Shown piece after piece: positions 1 through 9,109 of a DNA stretch of 64,000 bases. The stretch lies in contig NW_024041150.1 of the NCBI RefSeq assembly GCF_014851395.1, forward strand, positions 3,152,891 to 3,216,890, read 5' to 3'. The stretch is from Micropterus salmoides. Its lineage: Eukaryota; Chordata; Actinopteri; Centrarchiformes; Centrarchidae. The notes under the pieces were generated by a model. The model was given only the letters and a program-made list of their open reading frames with translations. It was not told where the DNA came from and did no database searches. The position numbers were made by a program, and so were the translations under genes. Within the stretch, counting starts at the first letter, position 1, and every line of letters begins with the position of its first letter.

Positions 1-16
1 TTAGCCGCCATGGCCT

Positions 17-150
17 AACTTACAATTGCTATATATGTCAGAGGTCACATCTAGGGGTTAAGTGTCTTGCTCACAATGGTGGATGGGTCACAGTGGGGAA
101 TTGAACCCGGGTCTCTCACACCAAAGGCAGCGCCACCATCAACCCATAAA
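17..150 (-). repeat. tRNA-derived SINE fragment, copy 1
   Basis: The stretch reads as the reverse complement of the SINE seen most fully at 23517-23718. It shares the blocks TAGGGGTTAAGTGTCTTGCTC and CCGGGTCTCTCACACCAAAGG (B-box-like region of the tRNA head). The 3' tail is partly missing and the head is cut. It is a dispersed repeat with no gene content. Confidence 0.7.
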
Positions 151-349
151 ACGGACACTTTCTCTTGTGCAGGTGCTGAAGCCGCCATGGCCTAGTCCAA
201 ACGTGTTTTTCGAGTTTTTCCTCCCTCGTTTAAAAATCTGTCTACACAAAAATGCAAAACCACGCTATCAAGCACTGTCAAGAGCATGCCAAACCACCTG
301 GCGGCAATATGATCCTAACCTCTAAGCCACGTTTTCCAATCAGAGCCTT

Positions 350-660
350 TTAAAATGGTAAACAAAGCAGGCTGTGGCACACAATCTGACATCAAACACA
401 GCAGATAACGACGCACACTCTGACCGGAAAAACTCCGGTTTTACTGTCTACACGACAACACTGCAACCGGAGTTTCTTAAAATCTTCACGCTGGCAGGGG
501 TATTCAAAAATGTTCGGTTTCAGTGACCTGATACTGCGTTTCCATGTGGACGAACGGCCAAACTGCACTGAAAAAGTCTCGGTTTTGAAATACCCGTGTT
601 CGTGTAGACAGGGCCTGTGTGTGCACGTCCTGTTTGCTGGCATGCTTGCTGTTTAATGCA
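350..660. repeat. Dispersed repeat, possibly hAT-type nonautonomous element
   Basis: The segment carries matching opposed motifs: AACTCCGGTTTTACTGTCTACACGAC-like sequence on the left and CGGTTTTGAAATACCCGTGTTCGTGTAGACAGGG-like sequence on the right. These look like degenerate inverted ends around a GC-richer core. Short ORFs inside it have no recognisable protein motifs. The hAT assignment rests only on general resemblance to fish repeats and is uncertain. Confidence 0.35.
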
Positions 661-2092
661 GCTGAGCAGCCAATCAGCTATCTAGCCTAAAAACTGATGC
701 TTCTCAGACAAGTTAGATAAGAAGGAAACTTTGGCAGGAAGGCTAACGTGGGTTGATGCTCAAAGTCTGTGGCTCTTAGTCTGACTGTCTCCCTACGACA
801 GAACACTGAGGTTACTGCTAATGCAAAGATTTGATTGGCTGTTCAGAAACAATCTGTAAGTAGTAGTGGTATTCTGATAAATTAGTGCAAAGATAAGGGG
901 TAACATCATGAAACCAACAAATTGAAATGTCTCTCTTTGGTTTCTGATTGCATCTAATCAAAGCACACAGGACATGTGATTCACATTTTGGTTTCATGTC
1001 CTCATCTTATCAAACGCCTTGTAGGCTTGAAGTGGCAGTTTTACTCTACTTGTCTTCAAAACAACAAAGCTGTTATACAATTTGATTTTTATATCACCAT
1101 CAAATTTATTAAAAATGATCATTTTTATTGAGATTTTGAGTAATAGCTCACCAGTTTTTACTCATATTAACAAAGTACTTTATTTTATTCTGTATTTTGT
1201 AATCAAGATCACTAATCACTTTTTTTCTGAGCTTGGTGATAGAAATACCATTGTTGTCCAGGGGCTGACTGCATGATCTTCAAATACGTATACACAGATT
1301 TTAATTAAAGTGCAAGTCTTGTTTAAGTTTTTCAGTTTTAATTGTCAAGTGCGCGAGAGAGCCCTCGCACACTTGACAATTTGACAGTGGGACGGCCCTC
1401 ACGGACTTCCCTGGAACGCGCCTCAAAGTCTGTGAGGGTGGACATTGGGATTGGGCCCAACTATCCTGCTCTCCAGTCCTTCTTATCCTCCAGGTACTGA
1501 TTGGAATTAGGAGCAGCTGCTACCAATCACTTGCCACAGCGGTGAGGCAGGGGGAAGGGCTGTACATGGAGAGCACAGGAGAGCAGCACAACAACACATG
1601 AATCCTTATGGTCCACCTTTATGTTCATGGTTTATGGTTAGTATTTAGCAAGTAGTAAATGAGGTGAATATTCAATACACGTGTGCTACGGAGTAATCAA
1701 GGGGAACTTTTGGTTTAATAAAATGCAGTGAAAGATGGATTATGGATATGCATTTGGTTTGGACCTTATCTCTGTGAGACAGGATGCTGCATCTCTAGCA
1801 ATATCTCACCCATCTGAGCTGACTGCTGCTGTGACGGTCCAGAGACTATGCTTTGAAGCAGGTTGACAATGTTTCAAGTCCGTCTTAAAACAATAGTCAG
1901 GTGCCAAGTGTACTTTGAAAGAGCCCGCTGTAATCTTTCCTTCCGTTCATTCTATCCAATAACAAATCCCTTCCTAATGCTCTTGCAGTAATAGCCTAGT
2001 GATCCTCACCCTACCTTTGATGTGTAGCTTAATAGCTCTGTGCCATTATTCTTTAGAAATGAACTCCTCTTGTTGTTTTTACTCCCCTCCAG
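661..2092. other. No gene seen; small hairpin and an orphan upstream block
   Basis: I see no coding exon here. Two items stand out: a 17-bp near-perfect inverted repeat at 1341-1357 / 1364-1380, and a block at about 1015-1062 that matches the conserved DNA upstream of GPCR units 7 and 8 (shared core TGTAGGCTTGAA then CTTGTCTTCAAAAC). If the last exon at 2093 is real, this stretch is partly an intron of that gene. Confidence 0.4.
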
Positions 2093-2194
2093 GACCCTGT
2101 CATCAAGATCCCATTCAGCAACGTTTATCAGCATGTGTGCACGTACCGGGACTTTTACTACAAGACGTTTGAGCTTCCTGATGGACATGTCTGA
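2093..2194 (+). CDS. Probable 3'-terminal coding exon of an unidentified gene
   Basis: A pyrimidine-rich tract ending CCCCTCCAG is followed by 33 open codons and a TGA. The peptide starts DPVIKIPFSNVYQ, continues with HVCTYRDFYY and ends ELPDGHV. About 95 nt after the stop there is an AATAAAG polyadenylation signal (near 2290), which is the arrangement expected of a last exon. I do not recognise the protein, and I found no upstream exon between positions 1 and 2092, so the rest of the gene may lie outside the window or this may be a retained fragment. The density of aromatic residues argues against random sequence. It is unrelated to the GPCR family downstream. Confidence 0.4.
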   Translation, partial: DPVIKIPFSNVYQHVCTYRDFYYKTFELPDGHV

Positions 2195-2284
2195 CTGCAC
2201 CTTTGAGAGCTTGCAGCCTTTCTACTACTAGTCTCAAGTAATAGCAGCATAAACACTATGCATATAGTGACTTTTTGTATCAAC

Positions 2285-2298
2285 TGTTGTTAATAAAG
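2285..2298 (+). promoter_or_regulatory. Polyadenylation signal after the terminal exon
   Basis: TTAATAAAGATT contains the canonical AATAAA hexamer about 95 nt after the stop codon of the putative last exon at 2093-2194. Its position supports that exon being the end of a transcript. Confidence 0.4.
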
Positions 2299-4542
2299 AT
2301 TGTTACATATGCCAGGGCAAAATGATTATGCTTGTATTTGTCGTGCAATTAATCTAGGGGAAATACCCACACTGAATATTTATTGGAACTTCCTTAAAGG
2401 TAAAGACTGTTACTCACTATCAACTATATGTTTCGTGTCACATCCAGCAAGCACTACTGTGACTCTTACATCTGAGATCTGACATGTCTTTGAGGTAATA
2501 GTTTGTATGTTTAAGGAAAACAGTGATGTGCAAGATTAACTTGGCAGCAACCAATACTTGTGGTCCACACCACCTCATCTGCTTGCCGGTGTGCTCAATG
2601 GCTATGACAGCTACAATAACCTAGCTTGGAAAATAACAACATGGAACAGTGAATTTGATGAATTCACTGTTCATCAAACCACAAATGAGACAAGAATTAG
2701 ATTTTAAAAAATGATAAGAGCAGAGTGTTTCTGTTCGCCGGGCCTCACTGATTACAGTACAAAAACACAACTTTATTACGTCACTGATTTTGGTGAAACT
2801 GGATCATATTGTATGGAGAAAATATTTTCTGGTTGTCCCCCTGATGTCCTCCGGCTACTCTGCCTCATCTTTCATCGATTTATGAAGTTTTTCGAATGGA
2901 CAGCTTTACTTGTTCTTAGTAGTTACTATAGTCACTACCCAGCAGGCAATAGTTGTCATTTCACTGTCTGGGTTAACTATAGACCCAATTTAGTCCGGCT
3001 ATGAGTAACCCACTTCTAGCCACAATAACCTTGAATTTGGTTACATGATGTTTTTGCGATATTAACATGCAAGGTGTATGATAAGAGATACATTTGAGAT
3101 TCACCATGTGACACATATTTATGTTGAAAATACTCTGAAAAGGGCATTTTGCATAATATGGGACCTTTAACAGCATAGCTGAGACAATCAAGCTTTCTTT
3201 AATTCAACTGGCTGTAACATATTTATATCTCTCAGTTGCCACACACACACAGGTAAAATCACTCTTTCTCTCACTCCAGTGAAAGACGTCTGCAGATGTG
3301 ACATAAATCTTTGGATGCATTCCTGTAGAAATTACTTGGAAAAAGCCCTTTTGTCAACCAAATGTATATATTAATGTATAAGTTAAACTAATCAATCAAT
3401 TTAGCCAACACTATTAAAGACATGTTTTCTTGAAGAACAGTCCAAATATGATGTAGAATAAATAAATTGTCCGTTCATGAATTTATTCCACACAGCAAGC
3501 TGGATAGAAAGTCTGCTTATCATCCTCTGATCCATGGTAGATAAAACCATCACTCTTCTCTTTATATACAGTACCTAAGATGTTTCTAAGTGCTGCACCT
3601 CTTAAATTTATTATTTCTCCTGAGATTTCTCTTATTTTAAAAGTTTATTTCTTTGCCCAAATTGTATTTTAACTTTAGTGAAAGCAAGTCAAGTTTATTC
3701 TGTTTAGCTTTTTGTATTTCAGTCAGTTTCTATTCGTCGTGACAACAGCTACCAGCCTACAGATCAAGATTAATCATGCACAGCGCCTGCCTACAAACTG
3801 CCAAGAATAATTCTTATGGCAGCTTTTGCAATCATCTAAGTCATCGGGTGGCATATGAGGTCCAGCCCCCCGCGACCCTGTACGCAGGATAAGCGGTTGA
3901 CGATGGATGGATGGATGGATCAAGCCTTCACTCATTTCCTCTGATATCTGAAATTACTTACTCCTTTTCGCTATCACCAAAGTGGACAACAATCTACATT
4001 GCAATTTAAACAATCTATTCCCTACATCTGTTCTGATCTTGATTTCATGCAATAATCATTAATCATTGTCAACACCTCATTAATTCACCTTTCTCACTTG
4101 GTAAAAAAACATTTAGCTATGCATACATTTTTTCACGTATCACCAAGTATTTCTTCAAAAGTGGAACTAGGATCAACGTATTGAGAGTATTACAAGTCAG
4201 GTACTAAGACTGATTCATTTGATTAATTCTATTAGTGTGATTTCATTTCATTTCCTTTTAATTCCCCCACTGTGTCCCCTTGAAGGAGTGTCAATATTTA
4301 CTTTAATGCAGTCAACTGTGTTGTTGCTTTGGCTGCCTTAAATGACAGTATGTTGGTGTTCAATTTTGCTGTTCTGGTAGCTGTGGTGTAAAACATTCTC
4401 ATATCGTTTCTCATTTGTTAAAAAATATTGTGCACCATTTATTATGATGTCTGAAACTGTTAAAAAAAATGTCTATCAGAAATTATTTCAAAACTCTAGC
4501 CAACAGGACGGCCCTGCATATTTGTGCCCTTCTTACTTCCTT
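2299..4542. other. Intergenic stretch with repeats, upstream of receptor unit 1
   Basis: No coding exon is visible. A block at about 2940-3170 has an inverted counterpart at about 36950-37100 (shared TAGACCCAATTTAGTCCGGCT on this side), so it is a dispersed repeat. At 3855-3920 there is a short piece of the (GGAT)n-tailed repeat seen in full at 46490-46850 on the opposite strand. The rest is AT-rich and unremarkable. Confidence 0.5.
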
Positions 4543-4681
4543 TAGAAGAGGAGGTGCAGATTAACAGGAACCTACTGCATGTTGTCACTCACCATATTTA
4601 CTGACTGTTTGGATGCAGAAGACAACATATTAGACACTGGTGTAGGGAACTCATTCAGGTGGAGTCTCACAGCTTTCAAAG
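4543..4681 (+). other. 5' noncoding exon of receptor unit 1
   Basis: This block begins GAAGAGGAGGTGCAGATTAA and ends TTTCAAAG followed by the donor GTAAAT. The same block with the same donor occurs upstream of units 2, 3, 4, 7 and 8, always about 200-250 nt before the coding exon, so I read it as a shared 5' untranslated exon. It contains an ATG at 4579 opening a 34-codon frame to the donor, which could act as an upstream ORF. The transcription start is not determined. Confidence 0.55.
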
Positions 4682-4819
4682 GTAAATTGTGTTACATTCA
4701 TTTTTCTTATGTAGAGATGATGAGAACTGCAGTCATGAAAATGAATATTAATTTAATATTTATATGACTATTAAAAACTAAAAAGACACAAGTTACAAAA
4801 CTTGAACCTTACAGTTTGA

Positions 4820-4862
4820 GTGAGTGATGTCACTGAATGATGTAGATATTAAAAAACCTGCT
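4820..4862 (+). promoter_or_regulatory. Conserved TGATGTCAC / GATATTAAAAA block of unit 1
   Basis: A CRE-like TGATGTCAC is followed within about 20 nt by AGATATTAAAAA, a TATA-like run, and then CCTGCTCCCTTTTAATAACCTG. The block is present at the same distance before coding exon 1 in seven units; in unit 8 the CRE-like core is altered. It may be a promoter directly upstream of the coding exon, or a conserved part of the 5' UTR intron. Sequence alone does not settle which. Confidence 0.4.
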
Positions 4863-4906
4863 CCCTTTTAATAACCTGACCTCTCAAACGGGTTTCCCTC
4901 AGAGGA

Positions 4907-7900
4907 ATGGAGGACTACTACATTAACAACACCTCACAGGATCAAAGCTATAATTACAGCAACATCACCACTGACTACTATAACAGCAACTTCAACACCA
5001 CGCAGTATTACAAAGAAGTTCCATTCATCATGCAAGTGCTGACATACATAATAATCGCCATCGGTCTTCCCTTGAGCCTCATGGCCATCTATGCTCTTTA
5101 TTATATGGTATGTACATTATGAAATATTTATTTATTTCCAGTCTATGTCGTGTGTCTGTCTGTAAAGTATTTTAGTACAAAAGGTTTTAATGACCTATAT
5201 ATTTACAAGAATAATTTACTTCAACTGATTGGACCCTAAACACATGCAGTTTACATATGTGGCTCAATCCAGCCTTAACAACTTAAAGAAAAAGAAAAAT
5301 TAGTTTTCAGAGCAGTTTGTGCAGCATTGTTTGGGCTCAAATTATGTTTTTGACAAGTAGTGGATTGCCAAAAAATGATATAGACATTCATGGAGTCCAG
5401 ATGTTGAATTATAATAACACTAGTGATCCTCTGACCTTTTTTTTTTTTTTTAAATAAATGTCTATTGATTTGATTTATAACTTAATACCTGCAAAGTTAA
5501 TGACATTCCGTCTCAACTGTACTTTATTACTAATTAGTAGATTTTAGCATGCTAACATGTAAAAGTAAGATGCGACCAACCTCAGAGGTATAATTATGGT
5601 GCCCCAACAAGTGCTTGTGATATAATATTCTTGAATATTATTATTCATGACTTTAGTAACAAAGAGTAGATACGCAACACCTGTGCAAAACGATGCTGAA
5701 AACACATGTTAACTTCAGCAGCTCCGTGCATCTCACATTCCCAACAGAGCAAGGCTGTGCTTTGGATTATACATTTTTTTATTGCAAACCTGTACCAGCT
5801 ACGTTACCTGATCACAAACTGTCTGACACACATTGCGCTAGAGCAGGTTTGCTTGATTCTCGTCACAGCGTCTGCCAGTGTCGCATCAGCTGAGTGAAGT
5901 GTCATCTTACGGAGTCGACGCCGTTATTTAGACTGTAGGCTACATTAGTTTTAGAAAATTGATGTATGGCGTGAGGGCATGTAAAAAGTGTCAATTGCGT
6001 TGGCAGCTCTGTGTTCCCCAGCTGCTCTACTTCAACTCTGTCATGTATGGAGTTCCCTGATGGAGCGGCGCCGGGCGAGCAGGCAACAAAACTGCGCTCA
6101 GGAGCCTCCCAGTGAACATGGCATGAACAGGACCAAACACAGCCTCATTAGTTGACTCAGCCAAGAGCCAAACCGGCAAGAAAACCACTCGTACTCTATT
6201 CGTAGCGATCAAACTGGCCTCCATTGGTCTCGGAGGCTGTGTGCGATCCTGGGTCCGACATTCAACTACTGGATACACGCCTATCAATATCTGCGACAAA
6301 TCACGTCCTAGCATTGTGTTTTTACAGGAAACATAAATCAGGGCTGCCAACTTTTCAATTTAGTTTGGAGTGAGATTCGGTATTGGAGATTGATCCATTT
6401 TAGGCCTTCTGTGTCATAACCCACCACATGGGTCGGGGTCATCACTCTTTAATGCGCATGTCACAGCCATATGCATGTGTAGATGAAAAGCCAAGTCCAT
6501 AATCATGGTCAGATCAGTGTGATCAGGATCATCCAGACATGATGTCGACCAAACCATGTATCGGGGAATCTTCCTTCCCCAGAATCTATGTGTCAAAACC
6601 AGAGACTGTATTTCTTTTAATTCTAGAGAATGTATAGAATATTATAGGTTAGTTCATAATAAGCAAGAGTGTAGGTTTTTAGCATTAAACACTTAATTTC
6701 CTGCACTCTGGAGAACATTTCTGCACCAGTTCTTGCCTTTTCTGCATCAATTTATGGAGGAAATGTTTTAATCTAGGCTATCCACAAAACTCAGGCAGCA
6801 GGTGACTATTTAAAATATAAAATATACCAGAATATAATTCAGTAGGTCTCTCTCTTTCAAACATTCTGTACTTTTTTTCTTTCATGATTTAGTCTTCCCT
6901 CTTTGTTGTGTCTTTGTTCAGGGAAAGTCTCTTTAAATGTGGCATCTTTTCACCTCGAGGATAAACTAATTCATTTTATTTCAATCGCTTATACATTTTT
7001 ATATTGCATTGTGTCTCTGAGTGTATTGCTCAGAGACACATTGGTTTCTCACAGTGGATTCGAACCCGGGTCTCTCACACCAAAGGCATCCATTGCAGCA
7101 TCACCAAAATGAAAATTATTATGTTGTCTTTTTATTGATCTTGTAACGACCTGCCAAAGACTACAGATGGAAAAAAAGCTAATCTGGCATATTTGCATAA
7201 CCAAAAATCCACTCTGTTCATTAATATACACTGTCCCTTTTAAGTAAATAGATAAATAAATAGATTAACATTTTGAGACCAGCAAAAAGCTTTGAACTGC
7301 ATACAATTCTACATCTAATTTATTGCATCTGCTAAAGCGGCACTGCAATGTAAAACTTACAGAAAGCAACTAGGTGGCGATGATGCAGTGGATAAGACAC
7401 ATGCCTTTCGTTTGAGCGACCTGAGTTCAATTCCCACTGCAACATATCCACAAATGTGTCCATGAGCAAGACACTTAACTCCTAGTTGCTCCAGAGGCGT
7501 GTGATCTCTGATGTGTAGCAATAATAAATTGCTTTGGATTAAAAATTAGTAAATGTAAACTCACTGCCAGTGATGCATGCACTAGTCGGGAGAGAGTTTT
7601 ATGTTTTGTAAAAACCACACTCATTGCTGCTGTTATGAATATGCTGTTAGTTAAAAAGTCTGGATAGACTTGCATTGTTTTTTATTTAGTTAAATACTGT
7701 ATATACATAGTTTCTTTACTTTTACCAATGTTTTCCTGCAGGTGCAAAGTGATCAGGTTGCTCCGATCTTCGTCATCAACCTTCTCATTTCCGACCTCCT
7801 TCAGTTCTGCTACATGATTGTTGAGGTGTCTGAACCTGAGCATAAAGCAATACAAATGGTCTCCGGTCTATTTTACTTCTTTGGTCTGTTTGCCAGTGTT

Positions 7901-8552
7901 GGCTTCATGGTCTGCATCGCCCTGGAAAGGTATCTGTCTGTCTATCCAGTATGTGTGTAGCTCCTTCTGTGTCTGAACATTATATTAGTTTATAACTCTG
8001 AAGCTCCTCAAAGACTTTGTGTCCATCTTGTGTTACAGGTATTTGGTCATCGTCCACCCGCTGTGGTACCGCTTCAGACGAACCATCAAGACCTCTGTGG
8101 CGCTCTGTGCTGTAGTGTGGGTCCAACCTTTTGTCTTTATCTTCGCTTTCTCTTTCATAGATCAGGCACAAATGGCCATCGTCATCTATCTACTCCTTCC
8201 CTTCCCATTGTTAATCTTCTTCCTGGTTGGGACCTTCAAAGCCCTGTCTGCTTCCATCTCGGTCTCCTCTGATGAAAAACGACGAATTGTGGGAATTTTG
8301 GTTCTGGTGCTGCTTATATACACGTTGCTGTTCCTGCCCATCATCCTTAACTTCCTAAAATTATGCATATACAACATGTATGACATATATGAGGATATAC
8401 TCACCACCCTGTCTCTCATTTTTGTTAGGTTCAGTCCTCTTGCAGACTTAGTCCTGTATGTCTTCATGAGGAAAGGGACCGTAGACAAGCTTTTGGCCTC
8501 TGTGTGTTGTTGCAGAATGGATAGCAATGATATCAGCAGTCCATCAGTATGA
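4907..8552 (+). CDS. Receptor unit 1: intact three-exon class A GPCR, 300 aa
   Basis: Exons are 4907-5107, 7742-7929 and 8039-8552; all introns are GT-AG and the sum is 301 codons with stop. It is a plasma-membrane seven-helix receptor. The N-terminus (residues 1-39) is rich in Tyr, Asn and Asp with sequons at N7, N8, N16, N19 and N30. TM1 is about 40-66 (GLPLSL), TM2 73-95 with D85 at 2.50, TM3 106-128 ending ERY at 129-131, TM4 146-168 with W157, TM5 175-196 with P184, TM6 213-237, TM7 250-272 (SPLADLVLY), then a Cys triplet at 286-288 for possible palmitoylation. The second loop is only a few residues long and no Cys occupies 3.25, so the usual disulfide is absent. The tail ends DSNDISSPSV. 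Family resemblance is to GPR4/GPR68-type proton or lipid receptors, but ligand and coupling are unknown. The start ATG is shared in position with the paralogues. Confidence 0.85.
7016..7118 (-). repeat. tRNA-derived SINE fragment, copy 2 (in unit 1 intron 1)
   Basis: The blocks CCCGGGTCTCTCACACCAAAGG and TTGCTCAGAGACACATTGG-like sequence match the reverse strand of the copy at 23517-23718. Only the head half is present. It lies within intron 1 of receptor unit 1. Confidence 0.6.
7372..7520 (+). repeat. tRNA-derived SINE fragment, copy 3 (in unit 1 intron 1)
   Basis: The sequence contains GATGCAGTGGATAAGACAC, then GAGCAAGACACTTAACTCC and TAGTTGCTCCAGAGGCGTG, in the same order as the fuller copy at 23517. 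The L2-like tail is degraded. It lies in intron 1 of unit 1 and has no coding potential. Confidence 0.65.
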
Positions 8553-9072
8553 ATGATGACAACATTTCCGAGAGGGGTCCAACTGCAGACCTCCACTGTC
8601 AGGCCGGTCAGTTTTTTACATCCCCACAGGACATAACGTGATGCGTTTCTCCCTCCCAACACTATATGGCACTGCACTGGTGCCCTGACAACCTCGGACC
8701 TCTCGGTCCGTGTGGTAAGTGTGCTGTCTGCTTGCATGCTGATGGAACTGTCTGCTGTGTGCGGGTAGTGCATCGCGGTTCAACACAATGCTCCCTTGGT
8801 TGTTTAGGAGTGAATCGTTTGCTGTGCGGGCTGTCTCGATCTGGCCTGTGGCTTATTATTTGTGTGCGCTGTGGAACATTGGGGGTATGTATGCATGTCT
8901 TTCGTATTGTATTCCATTTGATTGAATACATACCATGCGAAATATAATATAATGGTGCTAAATCTTCCCTTCAGTGATCTGCGGCTCTGTCTTGGCTCTA
9001 AGTGGGGTTGCTGGTTTTAGCATCTCTTTGTTGGTTGGGTCTAATTATTGTATATTTAGTTTGTAAAGTTGG

Positions 9073-9109
<37 letters not shown>

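Noticed and set aside
6027..6350. 107-codon ORF on the - strand in unit 1 intron 1
   Set aside because: No recognisable motif, no splice or promoter context, and it lies in repeat-like DNA within an intron.
7020..7520. tRNA genes suggested by A/B-box-like sequences
   Set aside because: No cloverleaf can be drawn, and the same segments recur as parts of a dispersed SINE.
8186..8773. 195-codon ORF on the - strand opposite unit 1 exon 3
   Set aside because: It is the antisense shadow of exon 3; it has no motif and the sense strand has a full receptor signature.
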